The notes: a model not told the origin generated them from the sequence alone. Shown: positions 1-6,969, counted from the stretch's first letter. The stretch: 9,494 bases of DNA from Sulfurovum sp. (GCA_030622375.1 JAUXGC010000039.1:1-9494), one strand, 5' to 3'. Made by a program: numbers and translations.

Positions 1-69
1 CATACCTGGCATACATCCTTGTAAAACCAATCCCATTGTAACTATAGATATACCTATTTTAATATTCAT
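1..69 (-). CDS. N-terminus of a predicted lipoprotein (runs off left edge)
   Basis: Only the first 23 codons are visible. They start with ATG at 69, seven bases after a clear AGGAG ribosome binding site. The peptide has a short charged start (MNIK), a hydrophobic stretch and then LVLQGC, which reads as a signal peptide ending in a lipobox with Cys19 as the lipidated residue. It is therefore likely a small lipoprotein anchored in the inner or outer membrane. The residues after the Cys (MPGM) give no family clue. It lies 76 bases downstream of the DedA gene and has its own possible promoter in that gap, so it may be a separate transcription unit. Function unknown. Confidence 0.6.
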   Translation of the reverse strand, partial: MNIKIGISIVTMGLVLQGCMPGM

Positions 70-101
70 TACCATACTCCTTTTTATATAAAAATTATTT
101 A

Positions 102-127
102 TTTATAGTATCAAAGTAAGTCTTAAA
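102..127 (-). promoter_or_regulatory. possible promoter for the left-edge lipoprotein gene
   Basis: Reading the minus strand, TTTAAGACTT (ending near 118) resembles the -35 region reported for Campylobacter sigma-70 promoters. It is followed by CTTTG and then TATAAA at 107-102. The start codon lies about 33 bases further on, which leaves room for a short leader containing the AGGAG site. The gap is very AT-rich, so chance matches are easy. Confidence 0.35.
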
Positions 128-145
128 ATAATCAATATTTTTTAA

Positions 146-760
146 TCAATCTTCCAATATTGATTTTTTTCTTTTATGTCGTACCACATAAAAGAGTGTA
201 AGAAGTGCTACACAAATAAGTACAATCAATGTTGCTGATTTAAGATACTCTGAAATAAGAGCTTCATTTGAACCTAAAAGATACCCTAAAGCTACTAATA
301 CAACTACCCATATACCTGCACCCAAAGCTGAATAAAAAGAGAATTTGGCAATATTCATTCGTGCCAATCCTGCTGGTAGGGAGATGAGTTGGCGAATACC
401 TGGGATGAGTCTTCCGTTAAATGTGGAGAGTTCTCCATGTTTGGTAAAAAAATCTTCTAATTTATCTAGAGTTTTCTCTTTAATAAAAAAATATTTTCCA
501 TATTTTAAAATAAATTTTCTACCAAAATGCATAGCGAGATAATAGTTAAATAGGGCTCCCAATACAGAACCAAGTATGCCCATAAAAACAACTAAGTAGA
601 TATTCATTTCACCTTTATAGGCCAAATATCCTGCCGGTATCATAATAATTTCACTGGGGAAAGGGAAAAAAGTACTTTCAAGAAACATAAGTAAAAAAAT
701 ACCCCAATAACCCATATCTCCTATGTATCCAACAATAGAATTAGCTATTTCATGTATCAT
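146..760 (-). CDS. DedA-family (SNARE-associated/VTT) inner-membrane protein
   Basis: A 204-residue polytopic membrane protein of the usual DedA length. Family marks are visible: Glu28 followed by FFPFPSE (31-37) in the first re-entrant region, a Gly-rich segment around 61-72, and the block FNGRLIPGIRQ (114-124) with both conserved arginines (R117, R123) ahead of a PAG. Hydrophobic segments sit at about 17-47, 53-77, 137-163 and 172-193, and the tail is basic (RHKRKK). Bacterial DedA proteins affect membrane potential, cell division and drug tolerance, and recent work on the family links them to flipping of undecaprenyl phosphate and phospholipids across the membrane; which of these applies here cannot be told. 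The start at 760 lacks a good ribosome binding site. It lies 23 bases after accA and is probably co-transcribed with it. Confidence 0.9.
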   Translation of the reverse strand: MIHEIANSIVGYIGDMGYWGIFLLMFLESTFFPFPSEIIMIPAGYLAYKGEMNIYLVVFMGILGSVLGALFNYYLAMHFGRKFILKYGKYFFIKEKTLDKLEDFFTKHGELSTFNGRLIPGIRQLISLPAGLARMNIAKFSFYSALGAGIWVVVLVALGYLLGSNEALISEYLKSATLIVLICVALLTLFYVVRHKRKKSILED

Positions 761-783
761 ATCAATAAAAAAGTGTTATAAAG

Positions 784-1719
784 CTATTCGCTATAAGCGC
801 CAACGGCAGTGAGTCTTTTGTAGCGTTGCTCAAGCAACTCATCAACTGAAAGCTCCCTAAGGGCTTTTACATTTTCTAAAAAATACTCTTTTATAACCTC
901 TGCTGCTGTTACTTTATCTCTATGTGCACCAATGAGTGGCTCATTTAATATGTCATCAACTAAACCATGTGAAAGTAAATCATCTGGCGTAATTTTAAGT
1001 GCTTTAGTTGCTGCCTCTACTTTAGTAGGGTCGTTCCACAAAATAGCTGAACACCCCTCTGGTGAGATAACTGAAAATACTGAATAACGCATCATAGCAA
1101 ACTTGTCTGCAACACCTATAGCAAGTGCTCCTCCAGAACCACCCTCACCGATAACAATAGAAATTAATGGAACTTTTACAGAAACAAATTCAAAAAGATT
1201 TTTAGCAATAGCCTCACTCTGTCCTCTCTCTTCTGCTCCAAGTCCAGGGTATGCACCCGGAGTATCTATAAGCATTAGTACTGGAATGTCAAACTTCTCT
1301 GCCATTTTCACAGCACGGAGGGCTTTTCTGTATCCTTCTGGGTTTGGCATACCAAAATTTCGTTTGATTTTATTTTTAACTCCACGACCTTTTTGTTCAC
1401 CAATAACCATAGTCTTTTGACCATCAATCCAGCCGATATAACACAAAATGGCAGGATCATCACGGAAAGCTCTATCTCCATGGATTTCATAGGCATCTTC
1501 CATAAGAAGTTTTATATAGTCTAAAGAATAAGGTCTATCTGGATGGCGTGCAAGTCTAAGCTTTTGATAATCACCAAGAGAACCAAAAGTTTTTTCCACT
1601 TCTTTGGCTAACTCTTTTTGATATTTTTCTACAGCATCCAAATTTGCAATGGCATGTGCCGATACAATCTCTTCTTGTATCTTTTCAATTCTATTTTCAA
1701 AATCTAAATAAGTCGCCAT
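784..1719 (-). CDS. accA: acetyl-CoA carboxylase carboxyltransferase subunit alpha
   Basis: AccA pairs with AccD to move the carboxyl group from carboxybiotin on AccB to acetyl-CoA, giving malonyl-CoA for fatty acid synthesis in the cytoplasm. The 311-residue length fits the family (about 315-320). After an N-terminal helical region (1-50) come the family blocks [11 protein letters not shown] (59-69), [11 protein letters not shown] (81-91), [20 protein letters not shown] (110-129), the [20 protein letters not shown] block (151-170), the oxyanion-hole glycine run [12 protein letters not shown] (191-202) and [11 protein letters not shown] (218-228). The ATG at 1719 has AAGGA seven bases upstream, overlapping the fabF stop; the two genes are nine bases apart and probably translationally coupled. 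The gene is complete and shows nothing unusual. Confidence 0.98.
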   Translation of the reverse strand: MATYLDFENRIEKIQEEIVSAHAIANLDAVEKYQKELAKEVEKTFGSLGDYQKLRLARHPDRPYSLDYIKLLMEDAYEIHGDRAFRDDPAILCYIGWIDGQKTMVIGEQKGRGVKNKIKRNFGMPNPEGYRKALRAVKMAEKFDIPVLMLIDTPGAYPGLGAEERGQSEAIAKNLFEFVSVKVPLISIVIGEGGSGGALAIGVADKFAMMRYSVFSVISPEGCSAILWNDPTKVEAATKALKITPDDLLSHGLVDDILNEPLIGAHRDKVTAAEVIKEYFLENVKALRELSVDELLEQRYKRLTAVGAYSE

Positions 1720-1728
1720 TTTAAATCC

Positions 1729-2946
1729 TTATATCTTCTTAAAAATAACTACACCGTTGGTTCCGCCAAAACCAAATGAGTTACTCATCGTAACCTTAAT
1801 CTCTGCTTTTCTAGCTTTATTTGGAATATAGTCAAGGTCACAATTTTCATCTGGAGTTGTATAGTTAATAGTTGGAGGTAAAATACCATCTCTCATAGAC
1901 ATAAGACAAACAATCGCCTCTATAGCCCCTGCGGCACCCAAACAATGACCTATTTGTCCTTTAATAGAACTAACTGGTGGACAGTTCTCTTTCCCGCCAA
2001 AAAGCTCCTTAATTGCTGCCGTCTCATTTTTATCGTTAACAGCCGTAGAGGTACCATGTGCATTAACATAGTCTATTTTTGGCTCACCCGCCATCTTATA
2101 TGCACCCTTCATTGCACGGAGAGGTCCATCCATTGTAGGTGTTGTAATATGGTTTGCGTCACCACTCTCACCAAAACCAATAAGCTCTCCATAAATTCTT
2201 GCTCCTCTTGCCACAGCATCATCATAACTCTCTAACACTAAAGCACCTGCACCCTCACCCATAACAAAACCATCACGGTCTTTGTCGAAAGGTCTTGAAG
2301 ATGTTTGTGGGTCATCATTTCGTGTAGATAATGCTTTCATAGCGGCAAATCCACCTATGCCTGCTGGGCAAATCGCTGACTCTGCACCGACTACTAGCAT
2401 TTTATCTGCCGTACCAACCATGATACTTTTTGCTGCTTCATTAATGGCATGAGTTCCTGCCGCACATGCTGTAACTGATGCTAGATTAGGACCTTTTAAT
2501 CCTTGAGAAATAGAGATAAACCCACCAAGCATATTTACTAACGAAGAGGGGATGAAAAAAGGTGAAATTCTTCTTGGTCCTTTAAGTTCACATACTACTG
2601 AATTTTTTTCTATATTTGGTAACCCTCCTACTCCTGAAGCAGAAGCTATACCAAATCTTTCTACATCTAAATCATCACCAAATTTTGCATCTTTTATGGC
2701 TTCGTCTGCAGCCTTAAGCCCAAGCTGTATGAATCTATCTGCTTTTTTTACTTCTTTTCCATCCATTACAGATAAAGGGTCAAAATTCATAATTTCACCA
2801 GCAATCTTTACCGAGTGCTTCTCTATATCAAATGATTCTATATTTTTAATACCACATTTTCCTTCAATAATTGCCAAAAATGCGCTCTCTTTATCAAGCC
2901 CTAAAGAGTTTATCATACCTAAACCTGTAACTACTACTCTTTTCAT
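1729..2946 (-). CDS. fabF: 3-oxoacyl-[acyl-carrier-protein] synthase II
   Basis: FabF condenses malonyl-ACP with an acyl-ACP to lengthen the fatty acid by two carbons. The 405-residue protein has the two-part thiolase fold and the full catalytic set: nucleophile Cys161 in VTACAAGTHA, His297 in VNAHGTST, Lys329 in SIKGQIGH and His334 just after it, plus the C-terminal glycine block SNSFGFGGTN (388-397) that gates the active site. These distinguish it from the Cys-His-Asn enzyme FabH. The start at 2946 has AGGAG at a suitable distance. It follows acpP by 91 bases, a gap holding a stem-loop and a possible promoter, and precedes accA by 9 bases. The same acpP-fabF-accA order occurs in Campylobacter jejuni, supporting the Campylobacterota assignment. 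Confidence 0.98.
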   Translation of the reverse strand: MKRVVVTGLGMINSLGLDKESAFLAIIEGKCGIKNIESFDIEKHSVKIAGEIMNFDPLSVMDGKEVKKADRFIQLGLKAADEAIKDAKFGDDLDVERFGIASASGVGGLPNIEKNSVVCELKGPRRISPFFIPSSLVNMLGGFISISQGLKGPNLASVTACAAGTHAINEAAKSIMVGTADKMLVVGAESAICPAGIGGFAAMKALSTRNDDPQTSSRPFDKDRDGFVMGEGAGALVLESYDDAVARGARIYGELIGFGESGDANHITTPTMDGPLRAMKGAYKMAGEPKIDYVNAHGTSTAVNDKNETAAIKELFGGKENCPPVSSIKGQIGHCLGAAGAIEAIVCLMSMRDGILPPTINYTTPDENCDLDYIPNKARKAEIKVTMSNSFGFGGTNGVVIFKKI

Positions 2947-2975
2947 ATAGCTCTCCTATTTACTTTTTAGTAAAA

Positions 2976-2990
2976 TATATATCAAAATTT
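2976..2990 (-). promoter_or_regulatory. possible internal promoter ahead of fabF
   Basis: The minus strand reads AAATTTTGATATATA here: a T-run ending in TG next to a TATATA hexamer (2981-2976), about 30 bases before the fabF start. This matches the -16/-10 pattern of Campylobacter-type promoters, but the whole gap is AT-rich, so the support is limited. Confidence 0.3.
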
Positions 2991-3014
2991 AAAAAATACT
3001 CATATATATTTTAT

Positions 3015-3034
3015 AATCCCCAAAAAAGGGGATT
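3015..3034 (-). terminator. stem-loop directly after acpP (partial terminator or 3'-end stabiliser)
   Basis: A perfect 7-bp stem, AATCCCC paired with GGGGATT around a six-base loop, begins 3 bases past the acpP stop codon. No strong U-run follows on the minus strand (ATAAAATATATATG), so full termination is doubtful. Its place between the highly expressed acpP and the less needed fabF suits partial termination or a processed acpP mRNA 3' end. Confidence 0.4.
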
Positions 3035-3037
3035 TAT

Positions 3038-3265
3038 TTATACTTTTTCGATGAATTTGATTGCATCAGATACAGTTGCAATAGCCTCTGCTTGATCATC
3101 AGGAATTTCAATATCAAATTTTTCTTCAAGAGCCATTACTAGCTCAACAACATCAAGGCTATCAGCTCCTAAATCTTCTACAAATTTTGAATCTTCTTTT
3201 ACCTCATCTGGGCTCACGTTTAGTTGTTCAACGACTACTTCTTTTACATCATCAAATAATGCCAT
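3038..3265 (-). CDS. acpP: acyl carrier protein
   Basis: A 75-residue acidic helical protein that carries acyl chains on a 4'-phosphopantetheine arm during fatty acid synthesis. The attachment serine is Ser36 in the strictly conserved GADSLD (33-38), followed by the recognition helix [20 protein letters not shown] (38-57). Length and charge are normal for the family (77-78 in E. coli). The ATG at 3265 has AAGGAG six bases upstream, a strong site fitting an abundant protein. A convincing promoter lies just ahead of it, so acpP begins a new transcription unit after the NosL-like cassette. Downstream are a stem-loop and then fabF. Confidence 0.98.
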   Translation of the reverse strand: MALFDDVKEVVVEQLNVSPDEVKEDSKFVEDLGADSLDVVELVMALEEKFDIEIPDDQAEAIATVSDAIKFIEKV

Positions 3266-3299
3266 TAATTACTCCTTAAGTTTGTTAAAAATACGCACA

Positions 3300-3314
3300 A
3301 GTATAACAAAAAAA
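3300..3314 (-). promoter_or_regulatory. promoter of acpP
   Basis: The minus strand reads TTTTTTTG (3314-3307), one base, then TATACT (3305-3300). This is a near-ideal match to the -16 and -10 elements of sigma-70 promoters in Campylobacter and relatives, where a clear -35 box is often missing. Transcription would start near 3293, giving a leader of about 28 bases that includes the AAGGAG site. It lies in the 134-base gap between the end of the NosL-like reading frame (3400) and acpP. Confidence 0.65.
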
Positions 3315-3399
3315 TACTAAAAAAGATATACTTAATTTAGAAATACTCGCTTGTATAGGAAGTAAAGCATTTCATTGTGCAGAAAATGTGACAATATTT

Positions 3400-3555
3400 T
3401 TACTCCCCAAAAAGTTTCTTTTTTATAAAAGGGTTATGTAAGTTTTTACCTTGAAGCATTAAAAGCTTCATCTCTTCGTACGAGACGAGCCCCTCTTTCT
3501 TATTTTCTACTGCTCCAAAACCATAACCCATAGGTGAAGGTGCTATGCGAAAATA
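3400..3555 (-). pseudogene. detached C-terminal part of the NosL-like gene, after an in-frame TGA
   Basis: Reading on in the same frame past the TGA at 3558-3556 gives 51 open codons and then TAA at 3402-3400. By hand alignment 24 of the 51 residues are identical to residues 117-167 of the paralogue at 4760-5263, with no gaps, including MGYGFG, the EEM..LML helix and the KKL.G tail. The segment has no credible start codon or ribosome binding site of its own. It is thus either the stranded end of a gene with a recent nonsense mutation (TGG to TGA is one step, and relatives have an aromatic residue here), a readthrough product, or a sequencing error. I favour the nonsense mutation. Confidence 0.8.
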
Positions 3556-3903
3556 TCATGCCTCTGTCGCATTCATCCACTGATTCGTATCTAGCGTTTG
3601 TGTTAGTATAATTTTTGTATCAACAGGGTGGTTTTCAAGCCAAAGTACTACACAGCCTATATCATCATAAAAATATGTATCTCCATTTTTGGTTATAAGT
3701 TGTACTGCATACTCAATATCTTCTACATCCATACTACACTCAGAACATTGATACTCTTTGGATTTAATGAGAATGGCTTGATGGGTTGTATTGTGTTTAT
3801 ATACATATCTTCCTCCCTCTTCACTTCCTAAAAAGAGTAAAAGTATCACAATTGTTGCAATGACAACACTAAAAGTTAAAATATTCATTAAAATATTTTT
3901 CAC
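3556..3903 (-). CDS. membrane-anchored NosL-like protein, truncated by TGA at codon 116
   Basis: A 115-residue product as read. Residues 8-26 form one membrane anchor and the rest faces the periplasm. It carries CSECSM (53-58), the CxxCxM pattern of NosL metal sites, then YFYDDIGCVVLW (78-89) with Cys84 and a TNQWMNA segment (107-112). The intact form would be 167 residues; the lost part holds the Met-Gly-Tyr-Gly motif. NosL proteins bind Cu(I) and help mature nitrous oxide reductase, so a periplasmic copper role is inferred. The start is GTG at 3903, with GGAG seven bases upstream; the later ATG (codon 6) has no such site. It follows the UreH-like gene by 73 bases and is the last gene of the cassette. 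Confidence 0.75.
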   Translation of the reverse strand: MKNILMNILTFSVVIATIVILLLFLGSEEGGRYVYKHNTTHQAILIKSKEYQCSECSMDVEDIEYAVQLITKNGDTYFYDDIGCVVLWLENHPVDTKIILTQTLDTNQWMNATEA

Positions 3904-3976
3904 AATAACACTCCATTTTTCAGATAATAAACGCTACAAAATAAAATAAAAAAAACTTATATTGTTAATTATGCTC

Positions 3977-4759
3977 CTATGGGTTTAGCTCTATTTTTTT
4001 AAATTCAAATTTTGGAAATTGGTTTTTCCCCTCTTCTGTCTCGCTATCCGTATCACAACAATTCAGCAGAGACTTTTCTGGATGACGTATAAAATCATAC
4101 CCACGATAGATTGTATAGAAACCATAAAAAACTACAACCATGGCAGCTGCATTCATCATTGTCTTTCGAAAGTTACTTTTAGTAAAAACCCCTGTAAACA
4201 GTCCCATTGTGAAATGTGCCGTTACAGTACTAAGTCCAAAAATAAACATAACCACGGCACCCCATAACGGGCTACCTGTACTTGCAGCTGTCACCGCAAA
4301 GAAGTAAACAAGTCCACAGGGAAGCAAACCATTTAAGAGTCCCAAAATATAAAAACTATAAAATGATTTTGAACGCAATACATTTCTAAATATCTCTTGA
4401 TACCATGAAGTTTGCGAAAAAGAGTGTTCAAACTTAGTCAAAAACGAGAGTTTTCCCAAAAGAGATAACCCAGCCAAAATCATAAATACCCCCGCAACAA
4501 TAGTTAGCGTTGCATTTGCCATATAGTTAAAAGAAGTCACGCCACCAATAGCTCCAAAAATAGCACCTAGCAGTGTATATGTTGTAATCCTTCCAAATGA
4601 ATAGGATAGATGAGCCACAGATTGTATCCATTTTGACCACTTACTGTCTACCTTAGCACTACTATAAGCAATAATAATTCCTCCGCACATTCCAATGCAA
4701 TGACCTACTGAGCCTAAAAAAGCAATCGTAATGATTGAAATATAATCTATAGTATTCAA
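3977..4759 (-). CDS. UreH/TauE-like (sulfite exporter/cytochrome-biogenesis type) membrane protein
   Basis: A 260-residue protein with about six membrane segments (roughly 7-32, 52-72, 83-105, 134-158, 166-191, 200-217). The first contains GHCIGMCGG (19-27), and the fourth NGLLPCGLVY (143-152) with Cys148; this pairing is typical of the UreH_2/DsbD-like group often annotated as sulfite exporter TauE/SafE family. Members next to copper-oxidase genes are thought to move metal or reducing power across the membrane; the HC..MC set suits Cu(I). The hydrophilic tail has a vicinal Cys234-Cys235 pair (LLNCCDTDSE), an unusual extra. The start is TTG, directly abutting the TAA of the upstream gene and preceded by AGGGG, so translation is probably coupled. 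Substrate unproven. Confidence 0.8.
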   Translation of the reverse strand: MNTIDYISIITIAFLGSVGHCIGMCGGIIIAYSSAKVDSKWSKWIQSVAHLSYSFGRITTYTLLGAIFGAIGGVTSFNYMANATLTIVAGVFMILAGLSLLGKLSFLTKFEHSFSQTSWYQEIFRNVLRSKSFYSFYILGLLNGLLPCGLVYFFAVTAASTGSPLWGAVVMFIFGLSTVTAHFTMGLFTGVFTKSNFRKTMMNAAAMVVVFYGFYTIYRGYDFIRHPEKSLLNCCDTDSETEEGKNQFPKFEFKKIELNP

Positions 4760-5263
4760 TTAAACCCCTAAAAGTTTTTTTCTAATTCTAGGATCAGTTA
4801 CATTCTCACCACGCAACATTCTAAGACGCATCTCTTCAAAACTAATCGTTGTATTGGTCTCTTGTTCTCTTGATCCAAACCCGTAACCCATCTCTGAACG
4901 ATCTGTAATACCATAATATGCTGTTTTAGCATCTATCCACCGACTGGTATCGATTGTATGCACCCATAGCTTTGCTTCATAACGAAAAGATTTCTCCTCA
5001 ATCCAAAGCACCATGCAACCAGGATCATCAAAAAACCAAGTTCTGCCATCGGGAATTGCAAGCTGAGCACTATTATAGGTTGTCTTAATCAGCATAGCAC
5101 ACTGTGGATCATTAGTATGGTTTATCTTGATAGGCAAAGGCTTCATCTCTATGTTTCCTGTCATGATAGTAATAGGCTGATCTTTTTTTGCCATCGAAAT
5201 AAAAATTATAGAAATGATAGCAAGCATCAACGCTATAATGATTATGGGTATAATTTTTTTCAT
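4760..5263 (-). CDS. membrane-anchored NosL-like protein (intact paralogue)
   Basis: A 167-residue protein with one N-terminal membrane anchor (4-24) and a periplasmic NosL-like domain. The features line up without gaps with the interrupted gene at 3400-3903: NDPQCAM (51-57), WFFDDPGCMVLW (76-87) with Cys83, SRWIDAKTAYYG (107-118), MGYGFG (125-130) and a basic C-terminal segment. Unlike its sister it keeps only the second Cys and the Met of CxxCxM (Asn51-Asp52 where the other has Cys53 nearby), so its metal site may be different or weaker. Tyr116 occupies the position of the sister's TGA. The ATG at 5263 has GGAG eight bases upstream. It lies 17 bases after the eight-helix protein gene and abuts the UreH-like gene. 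A periplasmic copper role is inferred from family and context. Confidence 0.75.
   Translation of the reverse strand: MKKIIPIIIIALMLAIISIIFISMAKKDQPITIMTGNIEMKPLPIKINHTNDPQCAMLIKTTYNSAQLAIPDGRTWFFDDPGCMVLWIEEKSFRYEAKLWVHTIDTSRWIDAKTAYYGITDRSEMGYGFGSREQETNTTISFEEMRLRMLRGENVTDPRIRKKLLGV
4765..4770 (-). promoter_or_regulatory. ribosome binding site fixing the TTG start of the UreH-like gene
   Basis: TAGGGG on the minus strand lies five bases before the TTG at 4759 and inside the last codons of the preceding gene. The in-frame codon just before the TTG is the TAA stop of that gene, so no upstream start is possible, and the next in-frame Met (residue 24) falls inside the HCxGMCGG motif. Confidence 0.65.
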
Positions 5264-5280
5264 ATTTTCAACTCCACTGT

Positions 5281-6249
5281 TTATAAAAAGACGCCGTTAC
5301 GAAGATAATAGATAGCAACATAAGCGGTGCATAATAGCACAAAAATACTGAGCAATATCAATGCAGATGTCTGCTCCTTTTTTCTCTCCTCTTTAAGTCC
5401 TATCTCCATGATAGAGGAGACTATGCCAAGATAGGCCCCAACAAAAAGTGTTCCCCAAACCAAATAGCCAACATAATAATACTCCACTTGCAACATACAA
5501 AAAGGGCAGTTGTGGGTAGGCAACTCATAAATATACGTACCAAAAAAATAGACTACACTATAGTATGCAATCATAACAAAAAGAAGGGTTGCCAGCACAG
5601 AAAGCACCCTCTGCTTTGAAAGCATTGCACCCATTACGACAATATAAATAAGATAGAAAAGAAGCAAGAGAGTCATTATGTTAAGCCCAAAAGGCAAAGG
5701 ATTGGCACCTTCTAGCTGTCCATAAAGTGTTGAACAGCAATTCACAGGCTCCAGAGTATCTATATGACTGAAGTAAGCAAAATTCAACCCAAGTTCTATA
5801 GAAATAATGAAAAATATTGCAATAAAAAGCCACGATTTTAAACGAAAAATAGGATAGTTTTTAGCACGCAAGTCATAACTGTTTAGTGCCATCCAAAGTA
5901 ACAAGAAAAAGAGGATTACCAATTTTAAAAAAAGTAATAGCATACCATAATCATTGGCCGAGATTACTCCTGCAGCACACATGGCACCCGGCACCAGAAG
6001 AGACAAACTATCGATGGCAAATACAAAATAGACTAGAAGTAGAAACTTTACTACAAAAACAAAGAGTAAAATAGTCATTGTCAAATACGCACGTCGCTCT
6101 AAGAGAAACTGTTGTTCTGAGTAACTGCCAAAATCCCATTTGAGCAAAATCCCAAATGTGATTACAAATGCAATAAGTAGCAGTCCAAAAAGGATAGACT
6201 CACTCAACAGATAGACAAGAACTTGATTGCTCAATAATATTTCGTTCAC
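5281..6249 (-). CDS. eight-helix membrane protein with periplasmic Cys motifs, unknown family
   Basis: A 322-residue protein I cannot assign to a named family. About eight hydrophobic segments are visible (roughly 11-36, 56-78, 103-122, 138-160, 188-209, 214-237, 258-280, 296-316). Charged loops LLERR, LRAKNYPIFRLK, SKQR and LKEERKKEQ mark the cytoplasmic side, which puts both ends outside. On that model every loop with cysteine is periplasmic: GAMC91, NCC (171-172) and CPFCM (248-252). This suggests a metal-binding or thiol-redox role in step with the NosL-like neighbours. The start is GTG at 6249 with AAGGAA just upstream; the ATP-binding gene ends nine bases before. It could be a channel-like partner of the ABC pair or an independent transporter. 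Confidence 0.7.
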   Translation of the reverse strand: MNEILLSNQVLVYLLSESILFGLLLIAFVITFGILLKWDFGSYSEQQFLLERRAYLTMTILLFVFVVKFLLLVYFVFAIDSLSLLVPGAMCAAGVISANDYGMLLLFLKLVILFFLLLWMALNSYDLRAKNYPIFRLKSWLFIAIFFIISIELGLNFAYFSHIDTLEPVNCCSTLYGQLEGANPLPFGLNIMTLLLLFYLIYIVVMGAMLSKQRVLSVLATLLFVMIAYYSVVYFFGTYIYELPTHNCPFCMLQVEYYYVGYLVWGTLFVGAYLGIVSSIMEIGLKEERKKEQTSALILLSIFVLLCTAYVAIYYLRNGVFL

Positions 6250-6258
6250 GAGTTTCCT

Positions 6259-6969
6259 TTAGCTTTCTGCAAGTGTATCTTTAGAAAAAGTGTCAACAAG
6301 AGAACCATCTTCCATCGGTATAATTTTACTCTCAAAAGGCAAAGTATCAAAGAGTGGATCATGCGTAGCTACCACGATTGTTTTTCCCATTTCATGAAGC
6401 TGACTTAGGATATCGATAAATTTTAATGAATTATTGCGGTCAAGATTTGCTGTGGGCTCATCACACAAAATAATGGCTGGATTGGACGCCAACGCACGGG
6501 CTATAGCAACACGCTGCTTCTCGCCTCCAGAGAGTCTTCCTGCCGCACTATTCGCTTTATGAAAAATATTTGCAAGTTTCAAACTTACCTCGACTTTATG
6601 ATTGACTTCATGCATATCCAACCCTGTAGGGATTAAAGGAATCATCACATTTTCTGCAGCTGTGAGATGATCAAACAGATTAAAGTGCTGAAAAATCATC
6701 CCTATCTTTCGGGCTCTAAAGTGAGAAATATGCAAATCAGGAAGTTTACTAATAGACTCTCCCTCTACTAACACTTTCCCACTACTAGGCCTATCTAAAC
6801 CACCTATAATCGAAAGCAGTGTTGTCTTGCCACTGCCACTTACTCCTTTTAAAACAATACACTCTCCTGAATTAATTTGCAGATTAATACCTTTGAGAAC
6901 CTTAAAAATATCATCACCACTCTTAAAATGTTTATTAAGATTGTCAATAACAATCATTGCTTTCATCAT
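6259..6969 (-). CDS. ABC transporter ATP-binding protein, LolD/MacB/FtsE type
   Basis: A 236-residue cytoplasmic ATPase with all the expected motifs: Walker A GVSGSGKT (42-49), Q-loop Gln94 in IFQHFN, signature LSGGEKQR (146-153), Walker B IILCDEP (166-172) with catalytic Glu171, D-loop NLD (175-177) and H-loop His203 in ATHD. The size, the Q-loop sequence and the motif spacing fit ATPases that work with FtsX/MacB-type permeases, which drive conformational work in the periplasm rather than plain transport. The start ATG at 6969 overlaps the permease stop codon (ATGA), with AGAGG seven bases upstream; a second ATG follows at once. Partner: the permease at 6966-8144. Substrate unknown. Confidence 0.93.
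   Translation of the reverse strand: MMKAMIVIDNLNKHFKSGDDIFKVLKGINLQINSGECIVLKGVSGSGKTTLLSIIGGLDRPSSGKVLVEGESISKLPDLHISHFRARKIGMIFQHFNLFDHLTAAENVMIPLIPTGLDMHEVNHKVEVSLKLANIFHKANSAAGRLSGGEKQRVAIARALASNPAIILCDEPTANLDRNNSLKFIDILSQLHEMGKTIVVATHDPLFDTLPFESKIIPMEDGSLVDTFSKDTLAES

Noticed and set aside
1103..1420. 105-codon open frame on the plus strand inside accA
   Set aside because: Antisense shadow of a well-conserved gene, rich in Ser/Pro/Ile as expected for a reverse reading.
2552..2950. 132-codon open frame on the plus strand
   Set aside because: It lies wholly antisense to fabF, whose catalytic residues are intact; composition is low-complexity and no family is recognisable.
3391..3399. 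Terminator after the NosL-like frame (ATTGT...ACAAT just past 3400)
   Set aside because: The stem is only 5 AT-rich base pairs with a long loop and no U-run, so it is not a convincing terminator.
3520..3558. Selenocysteine insertion at the TGA of the NosL-like gene, with a CATAG/CTATG hairpin downstream as SECIS
   Set aside because: The hairpin has only 5 bp and a C/A-rich loop without the usual G at the apex, and the aligned residue in both NosL relatives in this window is Tyr or Phe, not Cys.
4019..4267. 82-codon plus-strand frame with several Cys and His
   Set aside because: Antisense to the UreH-like gene; no ribosome binding site, and the Cys/His content is explained by the reverse reading.
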